Assembly: GCF_022965805.1 (NCBI RefSeq)
Contig: NC_133116.1
Location: 4,154,001 to 4,218,000 of the forward strand
From: Primulina eburnea
Taxonomy: Eukaryota > Streptophyta > Magnoliopsida > Lamiales > Gesneriaceae
DNA length: 64,000 nucleotides
Direction: 5' to 3'
Shown: positions 36,783 through 49,311 of the stretch, piece after piece
Layout of the letters: every line of letters begins with the position of its first letter
How positions within the stretch are numbered: position 1 is the stretch's first letter
Made by a program: the position numbers and the translations under genes
The notes under the pieces: model-generated
The model's database searches: none
Told to the model about the DNA's origin: nothing
What the model saw: the letters and a program-made list of their open reading frames with translations, nothing else

Positions 36783-37122
36783 CTAGTGTACCGACGCACG
36801 CAACGCGTGCTTGTATAATATTTTTTATAATTTATTTGATTTATATTTAAATGAGGATAAATATATAATTATAATAAATAGTGAAGGACTAAACTGTAAT
36901 TTTGATATATAAATTAAAAAATAAATTTAAAAATAGAAAAAATGATCTCTATAGAAATTGAACCTTTAACCTATACCCTTAAGAACAAAGACTCTAACCG
37001 CTGAAGTACATATAACTTACATTTAAATTTTAACATTTTATTAATATATATAATTAATACAACAGATCATGACATCAAAGTTAGTTACTCTAAGTGCCTC
37101 CCCCTTAATAAAATGGTATAGA
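36783..37122 (-). mobile_element. Helitron, non-autonomous (340 bp)
   Basis: Read on the minus strand it starts A|TCTATACCATTTTATTAAG and ends with the palindrome gcacgcgttgcgtgc and gtcggtacaCTAG|T. These are complete Helitron termini at an A/T site. No coding sequence. Confidence 0.8.
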
Positions 37123-37565
37123 TATATAAATGATCGATAATTTATATTCAAATTGATGAATTTTTAGGGGATAAATTAATCACAATTGAAATGAACTTTG
37201 ACCGAGGCATATGCTACGTTAATTGAACATGGGGAAACATGCTCTTTAAATTAATTGAAATCAATTCAAGAATTCGGTTAGGGAAATGATAATGAGTATG
37301 CTTGGGAGATGTCAACTCAAGCGAAGCACATCCAACTTCATAAATTTTCAAAACATTATTGTAACATCACAAACTAGAATCTTGATGTGGGTACTTATTA
37401 CAAACCAACACACGAAAAAAAAAACTCGCAACATCACCAAAGCATACACATGGAATATGTGACAAATAGTGCGCTATTAGTACAAATATTACTAAACCAA
37501 GTAAACTATATGTCTGTGCCGATAGACATATAAGCTGAGTTACGCTGCACACTGGTATACGAGAG

Positions 37566-40500
37566 TCAAGCTACCTTCCTTGCACAAGTACCTCTTCCAG
37601 GAACTAAATCTTGTGATCGTCGAAAGAACGGATTTGGATGCTCGTGCCATCCTCCAGCTTTCATAGGTGGTGGCACCAACGGCTTTGCAAGTGGTTTACC
37701 AGAGCCCACTGCCATGTTTGCCAATTTCTCAGTTGTGTCTGAAACGCCACGCAATGGTCCCAAGTCACCAGCCACTGTTAAACAAGTGGTTAAATATTCA
37801 AGTTCAAAAACTGTGAAAGCAGCTCGATATAGTGGTCAAATTATGTTTTCCAGTGACTAAATATGCAGCAGTAAGTTGTTCGCGTGCATGTTTAAAACAT
37901 CCACAAGGCACTGATGAAAAACTTCCAGCTGGAACAGAGTGCCGTAAATAAGAACAGTAAATGACGAAATGGAAAAGGCATATTCTCCACCGCGATGTAT
38001 AGCGAACTGCCATAGCTGTCCGGTCAATTTGCAAATGATGGAAAATATTGTATTTCCAACATCCAACTTGCAAGCTAGAAGTGGACATAGAACAAGTTAC
38101 TTACGTGGTCCATTCATTCCAGTTGACCTGTATTTTGGCTGTTGCTTCACATAGTTGTTCAGGTTCTTGTCAGCCTTAGTCGAATTCTAAAAGTAAAAGC
38201 ATAAAATTTCACTTCCTAGGTATTGAATAGTGTGAGAATCAAATTAACTTTAAACCTACCTGATTATTCAAGTCCAACCTCCTTTGCAAACCTGGGAAGA
38301 GAATATAATCAGGTAACATTCTGATTCATTAGAATATATTTTTACACCCAACACAAAACACATACATGCATAATAACATAAACAAAATAGAACACATTTA
38401 AAGAGGCACACAGGCATAAAAATTGAAGGTAAATAGAATAAAAATCATCACAAATACCTTTGGCATCATCTCACGCAATTATTCCCCCCCTCCCAATGTG
38501 CACACACGGGAACATGTCATGATATTTTAGATTAATTGGTATCAAATAAGCAATAGCCTGGTATTCACCGTAAAAAAGCAGACAAACTGCACTCTTCTAC
38601 ATGAAAAAAAACTTCTGACCTTAATCAACATTAATTAGTGAATATCGTATGAAAGTCGCTGCACCTGGACTCAAATATGCCTGTGACTTGGCAGGATAAT
38701 AATTGTTCACGGGCTTTGGGTTGGTTAAATTCCCAGGGTTTCTCCAACCCAATTTTTGCTCCACGACTCCCCTCGTACCAGCTGCAACAGCTCAAAGTCT
38801 TAATGATCTACTTAATTGATATATTATTTAACAATCAAGTGAAGAGGAAGAATTTTTTGAGAGGACTGACCAGGAGGTGTTCTTGCAATAGCAGCCTTCG
38901 AGCGTAAAGATGGTGGAACATAAAAGCAATTCTGCAACATTGCAAAACATAATTCTCACCTGATAGCTCTTCGATCACTTTGAAAGTAAACATTTATCTA
39001 TGGTTTAGAACAGATTTTCAAAAGAAAAAGAAGAAGAAGATAAAATAGACTATAGAGGCACACACACACAAACAGAGCAAGCAACCTGGAAGAAAGGATG
39101 TCGGAGAGCCTCCATTGCCGTTGGTCTTTTGCATGGGTCCCATGAACAAAGCGACTGCATTTAGCACAAATATGAAAGGGAAATTGTCATTTTTTATATG
39201 AAATCAACTGGTAGACAAAGATTAAAGAAACTACGCTTTGCACAAACAATCTTCTCTTGATAACAATCAGATCAGGGCACAATAACTACGAAGGAAGAGA
39301 GATAAAAAGGAAACAGAATTTATGCTTTACTTACTGTAATAAGGTCAGCTGCAGCCTCACTAATGCCTGGTGCCAATGAAGAGACGTGTACCCCATCAAC
39401 CTGATTAATGATTAAAATTACAGGTAAGGGAAAAAATATGCCGACGAGGAACGCATTCACTGAAAGAAACTACAAGCAAAAAAATATAAATATCTAAGAA
39501 TTACTTCAAAAATCTTAATAAGCACAAAATCAAACCCACAGCGGAAATGTATTTACAAAGAAAGCAGGCTGAAGAAGAGAAAACTTTAATGACAAGCAGC
39601 ATTAATAGGTTAATGTGTGCCTCGGGACATCAAACATTAATCAGAAGCTAGAAGCAAAGGCATACTTACTTGCGGAAACTGATAAGCAATAGCCTTAGCC
39701 AGTTCAAGCCCCTTGGGCCAATCATTCTTGGTTGGGGTGCCAAGTACACAGCATATCTTAAAAATCTCATCAGGCTCACTGTACAAAAATATATAAGAGT
39801 CAAGTATTCGCGTTTAACAGTTAAAGAACAGGCAAAGTAAAGAAAACGTATTGTATACATATATATTAAAATAATGTCAAGTTTCATCTTGATGGAGGAA
39901 AGCATCCTATCAAGCCATACAATGATGTGGAACGTGATTTTACATAAAGAGTAAAAAATTCAAACTAGGTCTGGTTAAAAGTTCATTTAAAACCAAGAAA
40001 GCAAGAGACAGGACGATACATGAGGATCATTGTACCTTGAGCCTGGAAATAGAGGATGAAGTGAAAATAATTCAGCCATTATCGCACCCATAGCCCACAT
40101 GTCTACAAAGTGGAAGAGAAAAATATAATGTCGCAGGAAAAAAACATTAATAAAATAACTGCAGCTAATTTGTATCTTCTACTCACCAACTGGCGGACCA
40201 TATGTTGGTGCCTGAAGCAGAACTTCAGGGGCCCGATACCTGCAAGGGTTAAAGTCTAAGCTTCCAGGAAAATCGTAAAACATGGAAGTGAATAAAAGGA
40301 ACAAGAGATGAGTAGATAACCACAAACCAGCGTGTCGAGACATAATTAGTGAATGGAGGGAAAGAATTGGTCTCACGAGCAAGACCAAAATCAGCAATTT
40401 TTATGACATCCTTTGATACTAGCAAGTTCTCTGTTTCAGGGACTCACAAAGTAAATGAAAAGAACTAGCTAACCAGGTACAGACACAATGACAGTATGAG

Positions 40501-41662
40501 AAAATAAAGAATAAATAGCAATTCAATACAACGGACATTTGCCAATAACAGAAAAACCATTAACATATAGATACTGGAATTTGCAGTGCAAAATAGAGTC
40601 CAAAAATACATATGCTATACTGCAAAGTTCAAAAAAGAAAAAAAAAAATAGATTATTCATGCAAAATTAAAGCACACAGAGATGAAAAATATAGCTGATA
40701 ATGAGACTGCAAGATGGGGTATGCAGTCAAGATAAGCATTACCAACAATCAATTGTAAGCAAAACTAATAAATAAAGAGACATTTCTAAGATATATTTGA
40801 TAGTCAAGTTTAATCAAAATTCTACAAACAACATATAGCACACAAATAATAATACATAGAAGCCTTGTACAAATTGTAAAAAAACTATAGTAGTAATAAC
40901 CTGGCTTGAGGTCACGATGGAAGTACCCCCGCTGATGAATGTACGCTAGACCTTGGAATACTTGGAAGCACCAATTCCTCACTTCAGCTTCTGACAAATA
41001 ATTTCTTCTGTCCTTCATAAGTTGGTATAGATTGCATTCCTGAAAATTGACAAAAATAAGAATGTAAATGGAAAAGGAATTATAAATGGCCACAGAAGTA
41101 AAGACTTATAGGAACAAAATATTGTACCATATATTCAAACACAAAGTACAAGACATCATTTTCTCTAATGACTTCCTTCAGCTTGACTATATTTGGATGG
41201 TTCATTTTTCTCAGCGACTGCCAAGAGGAAAACCAATCAATCAAATTTTTTAAAAAAAAAAAATTCGCAAATAACCACCCACGGAAACAAATCCAATCAC
41301 CTTGACTTCTCTCAGATTTATGCATTCTTCCCATGAATAGTATTTCTTCTTCATTCTTTTTATTGCAACCTGTTAAAACAATTCATTAGTTAAAATGACA
41401 AACATTATGAATTTTTATTTTTGGCAGGGGAGGACAATGGCAAACTCAACGTAACACTAAGGCCTACGTAAAGAATAACTACACCTACCACTTCACCAGA
41501 TTGCTTATTCAGAGCTCGCCATACACTTCCAAATGTACCATCACCAACTTCCTTAATAATCTTGTATCTACAATGATTATTATTATAGCTTAATCAAATG
41601 GAGAAAAAAAGCTAACACTGAGTATATTAATAAATAAGATTTAAAACCAACACCTTTCCATT
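37566..41662 (-). CDS. CDKF-4: Cyclin-dependent kinase F-4-like (MAK-type) serine/threonine protein kinase
   Basis: Sixteen coding exons join in phase to 450 residues: 41662-41655, 41567-41489, 41369-41301, 41217-41128, 41039-40901, 40430-40328, 40239-40187, 40102-40036, 39778-39670, 39400-39335, 39154-39086, 38931-38871, 38781-38665, 38291-38260, 38186-38105 and 37774-37566. The start is the 8-base exon ATGGAAAG. Kinase motifs are complete: GDGTFGSV (Gly loop), VAIKRMKKK (ATP lysine), [43 protein letters not shown]. The tail has PPMKAGGW and ends TCARKVA. CDKF;4 and its relatives are MAK/ICK-like kinases, reported in Arabidopsis to phosphorylate the RNA polymerase II C-terminal domain. The T-x-Y activation motif reads TNY, where relatives have TEY. 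A fragment of exon 15 is duplicated at 25661-25809. Confidence 0.95.
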
Positions 41663-43650
41663 CTTGCCCAGGAAACTATTTAATGGAAAACAGATGTGCT
41701 AACGTCCTGAAGTTATTATATTCCCTAAATGACCATAAAAGATATTTATTAAAACGGCCTGGCTGACTCAGCAGTATCCACCATCAATTTTCTTTTGCAT
41801 TCCAATCCGGCAGAACCAACAAATTTGTGATAGATGGCCTAGCAGCCTTATTAGTTAAATATACCAAATCAACCACCTCCATGATTGGACAAGGCAGTGC
41901 AGGCGCTGGAAAACGGAAAAAGCATATCTTCTCTATACTAGTACAAAACCGACTGATTTAGATAATTATGACCAAAGAAGTTCAACATTTGGCTCAAGGC
42001 ACAGTCAACCAAGGTTTCCAAGCTTTATCAAAAAACTAGATACTGGATTCAGTTTTGATCATCAATCAAACAAATCTCACAGCTCTTCACAGCAAATCAT
42101 TTGGGAGAAGGCATAAAGATGACTGCTGTTGTAAACTACTCCTGTGCAGACAACTCTGTCTAATATCTAACACAAAAATAACTTTCTCCAACTACTTGCA
42201 GACTTCAGACCTGAGATAAAAAAAAAATACAATCTTGTTACCGGTGTAATCAGTCTCTTAATTTCCACATATAACTAGTCAAAGAAAGACAGAAACTAAA
42301 AAGTACCTCATAGATCGGTTACAAACGATTTCGAATGGATGTTGATTGGCGATGCAGTAGCAACTAGATAATAACATGAAAAGACTTATGGGTGTGACAT
42401 AAACTGACAGTATAACAAGCATCCAGGAGATGTGGATGTAGACAATTCACATGCAGCAGTGCATTGTAGATCCAACACCTCCTTTGAAAGAAACGCACAG
42501 CCGCCGGTCAAGAGTTTCCTCAAATGAAAACATCCGGAGCTGAGAGCAATCTGACCATAGGTAAATTTGTTCCATATCCAAGATAATTCTAATTTCTTTG
42601 AATCAGCAGTTCTGAGACCATGAAGAAACAAATTTTCAGCGACATTCCCAGAGAAAAATTACAAAAAGCATAAAAAGAATCTAGCCCCGAGCGGGAGGGA
42701 AATAGACAAATAGACACCCAAAACTCCGATAAAAGAACACTTTGAATTCAATAAACTACGGATTTTCAGTAAAAGCAACTGATGAGAAACAAAGTTCACA
42801 CATAATTGACTCATACAGCTAAAAAATAATAACCACATGGTAAGAGAAATCAGACAATATTCGGATTCGCCTTCTATAACAAACCACCACAAGTTTTGAT
42901 TCCCAGATTTAGTATTATCCAGCTAACACTTTCACAAACAAGAATTTCCAGATATACAGCAGCCAAGCTCTCCCTTACCAATATCTAAGACAAATAATAT
43001 ACTAAAACTGAGGAAACAGTGTATCAAACAATTAACAAACCCTAACGACAATCCAATCAAAATTATACGAATTAATACCAAACTAAATAAAAATTTAAAT
43101 ACAACCGTTGAAAAAAACAGCATAAATTTAAATAAAACAGAGAATATTCCAGATCATCGAATCGCATAAGCAGTAACGAATTAGAAAATCCAAAGACTAC
43201 AGTCGTGTTTAAAAGATAGCAATACCCGATACAACGATCAGTGAACAAACAATCCCCAAAATAATCCAAAAATCAGATTCCAAACCACTGAATTGCCTAA
43301 GCATCATCAAATTTGGGGAAAAGTTCTCAAATCCTAAATACATGATTATAATAAAAAGAAAAACAACGGTTCAGCAAGTAAAAAGCAAAAATCGCTAAAT
43401 TAAATCCGAAAATCCATCCCAGATCCCCGAACACGAACGGAGAACCGGAATGATCGAAATCAGGTCTAAGTTCGAATCACATCAAGAACTGTAGACGCGT
43501 AATAATCATGATTGCATAAACAATAAGTGCGTGAATCACACTTGTACAGAGAGAGGAAAATCATGTACCCGTGGAGATGCCGCCACCCACACTCTCTCTG
43601 ATTCCGACCTCAATTTCGGATTTTATATAAAACTTTTGGCAGTACCTTCG
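41663..43650 (-). other. Probable 5' leader, leader intron and promoter of the CDKF;4 gene
   Basis: No coding frame is supported. The 8-base first coding exon implies upstream leader sequence. The pyrimidine/purine-rich stretch around 43550-43620 (minus strand 'gagagagtgtgggtggcggc') may be the transcribed start. Confidence 0.35.
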
Positions 43651-44139
43651 TAAATTCGCAATTATATGAGCTCTGATATGAGTAAATTACTTCCCCATCC
43701 CCCATTGTTTACTGCAATCTCATATTCATCCCTATAAGTTTTTTTCTTTTTCGATTACACCCTTCTTACCAAATTCACCTCTAAGTTAACTAATTATTTT
43801 TGTTATTTTCAGATTATTAATTTTTTTATTTAAAAATTTAAAAATATAAATAAAAATATTACTAAATGTAAACATTTTACTTAATATATGATTTAAAAAT
43901 TTAAAAAGAAAATTCATTTTAAGCGGAAAAAAATTATATAATATGGATATAATTTTAATTTTTTTAAAAAAATTTACCAAATCAATTATTATTATTAGTG
44001 TTTCGTGACACCCGATATGTACTGAATCATATTTTTTGTGTTTGATAATTCTTATGTAATATCTGAGATAGTTTGAACTTTTAAATAAATTATAGATAAG
44101 TTGAAAAAAAAATCGGAAAATGATTAAGAGTTGTAAAGG

Positions 44140-44346
44140 AGTGAGTCTCATGTGAGACCGTCTCACGGATCAAAATCTGTGAGACCGTCTCACGGATCAA
44201 AATCTGTGAGACGGGTCAACCCTATCCATATTCACAATAAAAAGCAATACTTTTAGCATAAAAAGTAATACTTTTTCATGAGTGACCTAAATAAGAGATC
44301 CGTCTTACAGATACGACCCGTGAGACCGTCTCACACAAGTTTTTGT
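44140..44346. mobile_element. GTCTCAC-type MITE
   Basis: Inverted ends 'gtctcatgtgagaccgtctc' and 'gtgagaccgtctcacacaag' enclose the family core 'tattcacaataaaaag'. The left end carries an internal 27-bp duplication of 'gtctcacggatcaaaatctg'. Confidence 0.85.
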
Positions 44347-45155
44347 CGTTGTACAAAATGTACTATAAACCCACACCGGAAAAGTTAGCTAAAAATATTA
44401 TGGAGCGTAAAATTATATTGAGAATATGATGTCTCATTTTTCAATTGTAATATAATAATATAATATAGATAAGGGTCTCCACTTTAATTATACGACGAGT
44501 AAGATAACTAAAAACATGTTTTTAGTGTGTATTGTATGCCCCTGAATTAACTTTTAAATTGAAATAAAATTAAAGGTACCCCCATTTTTAGTATCAATTA
44601 TTCGGATTTTTTTTTAAAGCTTTACATTGATAAGAATGATTTATATTTTTGCACCAAAACAGAAAACTAGTAATATTATATCTATCGAGGGAACTTTGAC
44701 AATTAAAGCAATGAAAATGATATTTTTCGATAAACTACAATTAAAATTTGTAGATAGCTACATTACTTTTCATATAAATAAATAATTGTTCTCGCTTTAT
44801 TCACTATGTGTATTTACAAAAATTTTGGAAAACAATATATTTATTTACAACAAAACCATGAAGATATTTTTTATTGTATAGAGAGAATATATATGAGATC
44901 AAATTAACATTTTTGTTTTTTTTTATTTTACATATCATTAATAATAATACTTTCAATATAAAAGTAATATTTTCAGTAGTTGGGTCGGGTTAGTGATCTG
45001 TATCACAAAATTGACCCGTGAAATCATTTTTTGTGGTATCTAATTGTATTTTGCTTCATTTGATTATTAATCTCTTCGACCAAATAAAATTGAGAGGAAC
45101 TAGTATACTGTTATATACAGCCCCAGAAAGTCGTTGTGAACATGGTTTAAAAAAA

Positions 45156-45336
45156 GACAAAAACTTGTGTGAGACGGTCTCACGGGTCGTATTTGTGAGA
45201 CGGATCTTTTATTTGGGTCACCCATGAAAAAGTATTACTTTTTATGCTAAGAGTATTACTTTTATTGTGAATATGGGTAGGGTTGACCCGTCTCACAGAT
45301 TATGATCCGTGAGACGGTCTCACATGAGACTTACTC
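45156..45336. mobile_element. GTCTCAC-type MITE with target duplication
   Basis: The 181-bp element is flanked by TTAAAAAAA (45147-45155 and 45337-45345). Ends read 'cttgtgtgagacggtctcac' and 'gtgagacggtctcacatgag'. Copy A of the segmental duplication has the uninterrupted site 'catggtttaaaaaattcatc'. Confidence 0.9.
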
Positions 45337-45437
45337 TTAAAAAAATCCATCTTCCAAACACAATTTTAATTTCTATATTAATTATCCAAATCAAATATAA
45401 TTAATTTTTCAATAGCTGGATTATGAAAAAACATTAA

Positions 45438-45623
45438 GAGTGTGTCTCTTTTGAGACTGTCTCACGAATCTTTATCTGTGATATGGGTCAATCCTACCGA
45501 TATTCACAATAAAAAAATAATATTCATAGCATAAAAAAATAATATTTTTTCATGAATGATTCAAATAAAATATATGTCTCACAAAATACAACATGTGAGA
45601 CCGTCTCACGTCAGTTTTTGCCT
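45438..45623. mobile_element. GTCTCAC-type MITE with 8-bp target duplication
   Basis: The 186-bp element is flanked by AACATTAA at 45430-45437 and 45624-45631. Copy A has the single site 'aaaaacattaattcatcttt'. An 8-bp duplication points to hAT-type mobilisation. Confidence 0.9.
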
Positions 45624-46520
45624 AACATTAATTCATCTTTAAATAATAATTATGAAGTCAAATTTATTTTTTGAAACAATTACTATATATCTACAATAGC
45701 CAAAAGGCTAAAATGAAATTTATAAATTTAACTATAATTTTGACATCACCAACAAAATTTAACACAAAAACTCTTGTAAAACCGTCTCAAATATCAATTT
45801 TGTTGGTCGGATCTCCGACTTAACACAACGTATCTACTCAAAAATTAATCCAGATAACTATTACTATTCATCTCCGATCATTTTCCGTATATAAGTCATC
45901 TCAATAATTCCTACTAGTTATAAATATATAATCCTACTATTCAAAGTAAACGCCACTAAAGGACAATGTCTAGCAGTAGCGAGTTACCAAATTACGAACC
46001 TAACAAAATACATTTTATAAAGCGCAAATAGAACCAATCGTTTTCTCGAACAATTTCTTGAAATCTGTATTTTTAAAATTTAAAATAACACAAAACCTAG
46101 AGATTTTAAAGTTACCACTTGTATATGTAAACTTGGTTAAAAAATTATGTAAATCCATTTTCTAAATTTACATGTTTTCAAAAGTCCAATGATGCATAAC
46201 GCGGGACTGAGAATTATTTAATACAAGGCATGAGATAATAATTGTTCCCAAATATAAAGCAAATAGTGGTCCCATGATAGACATGGCATAAGGTTGCCAA
46301 ACTATTAAATTGAGTCATTCTATAGTACAATAAAATATATACAATAATTTTTATAACATAAAAAAATTCAATACAAAAATTTCATTTATCATAATCTCAT
46401 GGTAAATTCAATATAAAATCTCATGAAATATTAATAAAATATGATGATATAATTGTCGTAAATATCGATGTATGATATATTTGTGGCAGTTTTAACATTA
46501 TTCAAATAATTATACCAATG

Positions 46521-47059
46521 ATCATACGTAAATAAACAAAGATTCTAAATTATTATTTTTTAGGAATATAAATATATACAGCCGACATTTAGGTCAAATG
46601 TTATTAAAATAATTGTACTCAAGTGAATCAAAAGATTATTTTAAAGGTTAATGAGATGCATAAGGTTCGTATTTTTATATTAGGTATCATTCATCATTAT
46701 ATTCATGAGTCAAACAATATCTAAATTGTACATGTTCTAATGTTCACGTATATCGCGTAATAAAAACCATATATATTGAAAGTGTTTATCTCGTTGTAAT
46801 TAATATCAGTACGCTGTATTACAATATGTACAAGGTTCGGATTCTTATTCCGAATTTAATCGAAAAAGAAACACAGAAAGAAGAATAATTGAGAAATTCC
46901 AACTTTACAACTTTCATTCTTGAAAACAAATGTCATGGTGGCACAATTATAGGAGCACCAATTCCCGCACTAGGTAATATGAAAAGAACAAAGAAAGTGC
47001 ATGCATGAAAAGTGGTACGTGAATCTAGATGTTTAATTAAATTCTATTTTTCTTACCAG

Positions 47060-47149
<90 letters not shown>

Positions 47150-47692
47150 TTTTAGTTAAAAATCATATTTTTTTTTCTGACAAAATATTATTGTTAAAGG
47201 GAAATATGGATCATGTCCTACTCACCACTTTGCTATTATTATTGGAAGATGTAATGAAGTTAGGTCATGAGAATATGTAGGTGGCAACACATTGATTATT
47301 CTATCTTATCCTTTTAATTTTTTACAGTATATTATTTCATGAGAATGAATCGATTTCTGTTTCTATTTATTTTATTTTTATTATTTTTTATTTTTTATCA
47401 TATTTACTTTGTTTTATATGAGATTTTTTTAGTACAAAGGAGAAAAGATTCAATCTCTAGTTTATTGACATGTAGCAATGGGTGAGATCAACTGGGTTAC
47501 AAGCTTGGTCTCGTTTTATCTGGGAATTTGGGCATAAGAACTAAAGTTAATGTAATTAGGGAAAAAATAAAAAACTAAAGTTAAGGTTTATATTATAATA
47601 TTTTATGAAATATATTGTTACAGAATTATTGATCTATCTTATTATACAAAACCTTACATGATTACAATAGTCAATATGGACAATATATATAG
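46521..47692. other. AT-rich spacer
   Basis: No gene is seen. It includes the long AT tract listed separately. Confidence 0.5.
47063..47146. repeat. Long (AT)n microsatellite
   Basis: More than 80 bases of AT dinucleotides. Confidence 0.95.
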
Positions 47693-48110
47693 AGTAGGTC
47701 TCTTATGAGACGGTCTCACGGATCTTTGTTTGTGAGATGAGTCAACCATACTGATATTCACAATAAAAAATAATACTTTTAAGGTGTGTTTGGTTGAGTG
47801 GATTAGATAAGGATAGATTAATAGTCAAATATTTATTGTTAAAATTTTAATATGTTTTAATAATCATTTTTACCCGATTTAAGATCCAATTTTATTAATC
47901 AAATAGTTATCTATAAAATTGGATATTAAAATGGGTCAAAAATGATAATTAAAACAACTTAAAATTTTAACGATAAATATTTGACTATTAATCTATCCTT
48001 ATTTAATCCACTCAACCAAACACACCCTTAGTATAAAAAGTAGTATTTTTTTGGATGACCAAATAAGATATTTGTCTCACAAAATACGACATGTTAGACC
48101 GTCTCACACA

Positions 48111-48113
<3 letters not shown>
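47693..48113. mobile_element. GTCTCAC-type MITE split by a Tourist-like MITE
   Basis: The left part 47693-47781 ('gagacggtctcacggatctt', 'tattcacaataaaa') and the right part 48031-48113 ('gtataaaaagtag', 'agaccgtctcacacaag') form one element when 47782-48030 is removed. Confidence 0.9.
47782..48027. mobile_element. Tourist-like MITE, copy 2 (nested)
   Basis: The 246-bp full-length inverted repeat has ends aggtgtgtttggttgagtgg / ccactcaaccaaacacaccc. It is flanked by TTA (47779-47781, 48028-48030). Related to copy 1 at 25264-25508 along its whole length. Confidence 0.9.

Positions 48114-48114
<1 letters not shown>

Positions 48115-48159
<45 letters not shown>
48115..48159. repeat. (AT)n microsatellite
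   Basis: AT dinucleotides immediately after the nested MITE pair. Confidence 0.9.
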
Positions 48160-48160
<1 letters not shown>

Positions 48161-48568
48161 CAATTTACTTTTGGCCTCAAAAAAGAAAGAATCAATTTAC
48201 AGCTAATGAAAGGATCTGTGAAAATTCTGAATTTGGTGGCGAGGTGACATGTCGGGGCAGGTTTTTGAGTTGAACACTTCTCATATTTCTTAATTTTATA
48301 TGGGAATCTATGTGTTAAATTTCCCAGATTATTAGAAGTTATAATTTTTGATAAACGACAATTTTTCGATTCTATAAAACTATTTTTACTATTAATAATA
48401 GTTGAACAGACGCTAGGATTATTTTAATTTCCATAAACGTTGAATCCCATATTTTTGGAACTAGCTTTTGCTTCGTCACGTAATAATAAATTTTCAAACT
48501 TCAATTAAAAGTGTACAATCGCATGCCAAGAAAACCAAATATAACAAAGACGGGGAAGTATTTGAAAT

Positions 48569-49311
48569 TAGGGATGTAAATGATCCAAACCAAGCCGAAC
48601 AGTATCAGGCTTGAGCTTGGCTCGTTTAAGATTAGTTCAAGCTCAAGTTCGAACTCGAGCTTGAGTCGAGCTTTTATCATCTGGCTTGAGTTTGGCTCGT
48701 TTAAGATTGATAGAGCTCGAGCTCGATCTCGATCTTTATTCGAGCTTTTATCATCAGGTTAGAATTCGACTTGTCTTGAAATTACTAAGCTTGTGAAAAG
48801 CTCGAGTTCGACTCGTTAAAAGATCGTTTATCATGTTAATCAAGCCGGGCTCGAGCTTGGTTTATTAATAGTTCGTTTATCATATTTAACAAGCCTGACT
48901 TGAGCTCGGCTCGTTTTCGAGCTCGTAAAACAAACATACAATTGAGCTCGAATTTGAGTTTGATTCGAGCTTGTTAAAATTAAATATATCTATGAACTAA
49001 TTTTATATTAGACATAAAAGTTTAACTTTTATTAGTACTAATATTTTTATTTGTCAACTCAACAAATGAGTCAAGCTCGAACTTACGAGCCACCTAAACG
49101 AGCCAAGTTCGAGCTCGCGAACCTATTAACGAACATGTTTGCGAGCTCACAAGCCGAATACGCTTAGGCTTGAGCTTGGTTTGATTAAGTTGTCGAGCTC
49201 AAAATCGAGCTTGAGCTTGGTTTGATATGATTAACAAACGAACTCAAACAAGCTTTTTATCGAACCGAGCTCCGAATAACTCGCGAACGGTTTGGTTTGT
49301 TTACATCCCTA
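48569..49311. mobile_element. hAT-type non-autonomous element, rich in GAGCTCGAGCTTG
   Basis: Ends are TAGGGATGTAAA / TTTACATCCCTA, flanked by an 8-bp duplication TTTGAAAT (48561-48568, 49312-49319), the hAT hallmark. The interior is dominated by diverged repeats of 'gagctcgagcttg' and 'ggctcgttta' on both strands. The ORF inside (48580-48762) is a by-product of these repeats. Confidence 0.9.

Larger units (their letters stand above)
44646..46520. repeat. Intergenic segmental duplication, copy B (partner at 33654-36600)
   Basis: Same orientation as copy A, on the other side of the CDKF;4 gene. It contains two MITE insertions (45156-45336, 45438-45623) absent from copy A and lacks copy A's CACTA-like element. 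The piece 45900-46380 has no partner. Confidence 0.8.

Noticed and set aside
37804..38088. Minus-strand ORF of 94 codons beginning [11 protein letters not shown], with a related ORF at 25551-25745
   Set aside because: In the kinase gene this is intron 15, between well-supported exons. The similarity to 25661-25745 reflects duplicated intron DNA, not a conserved protein.
42386..43269. Cluster of minus-strand ORFs upstream of the kinase start
   Set aside because: No conserved motifs; they fall in the leader region and intron of the CDKF;4 gene.
43786..44166. Minus-strand ORF of 126 codons
   Set aside because: Composition is Ile, Phe, Lys and Asn only, as expected from AT-rich spacer; it runs into a MITE.
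48580..48762. Plus-strand ORF with Ser-rich and Arg-Ala repeats
   Set aside because: By-product of the GAGCTCGAGC repeats in the hAT element.
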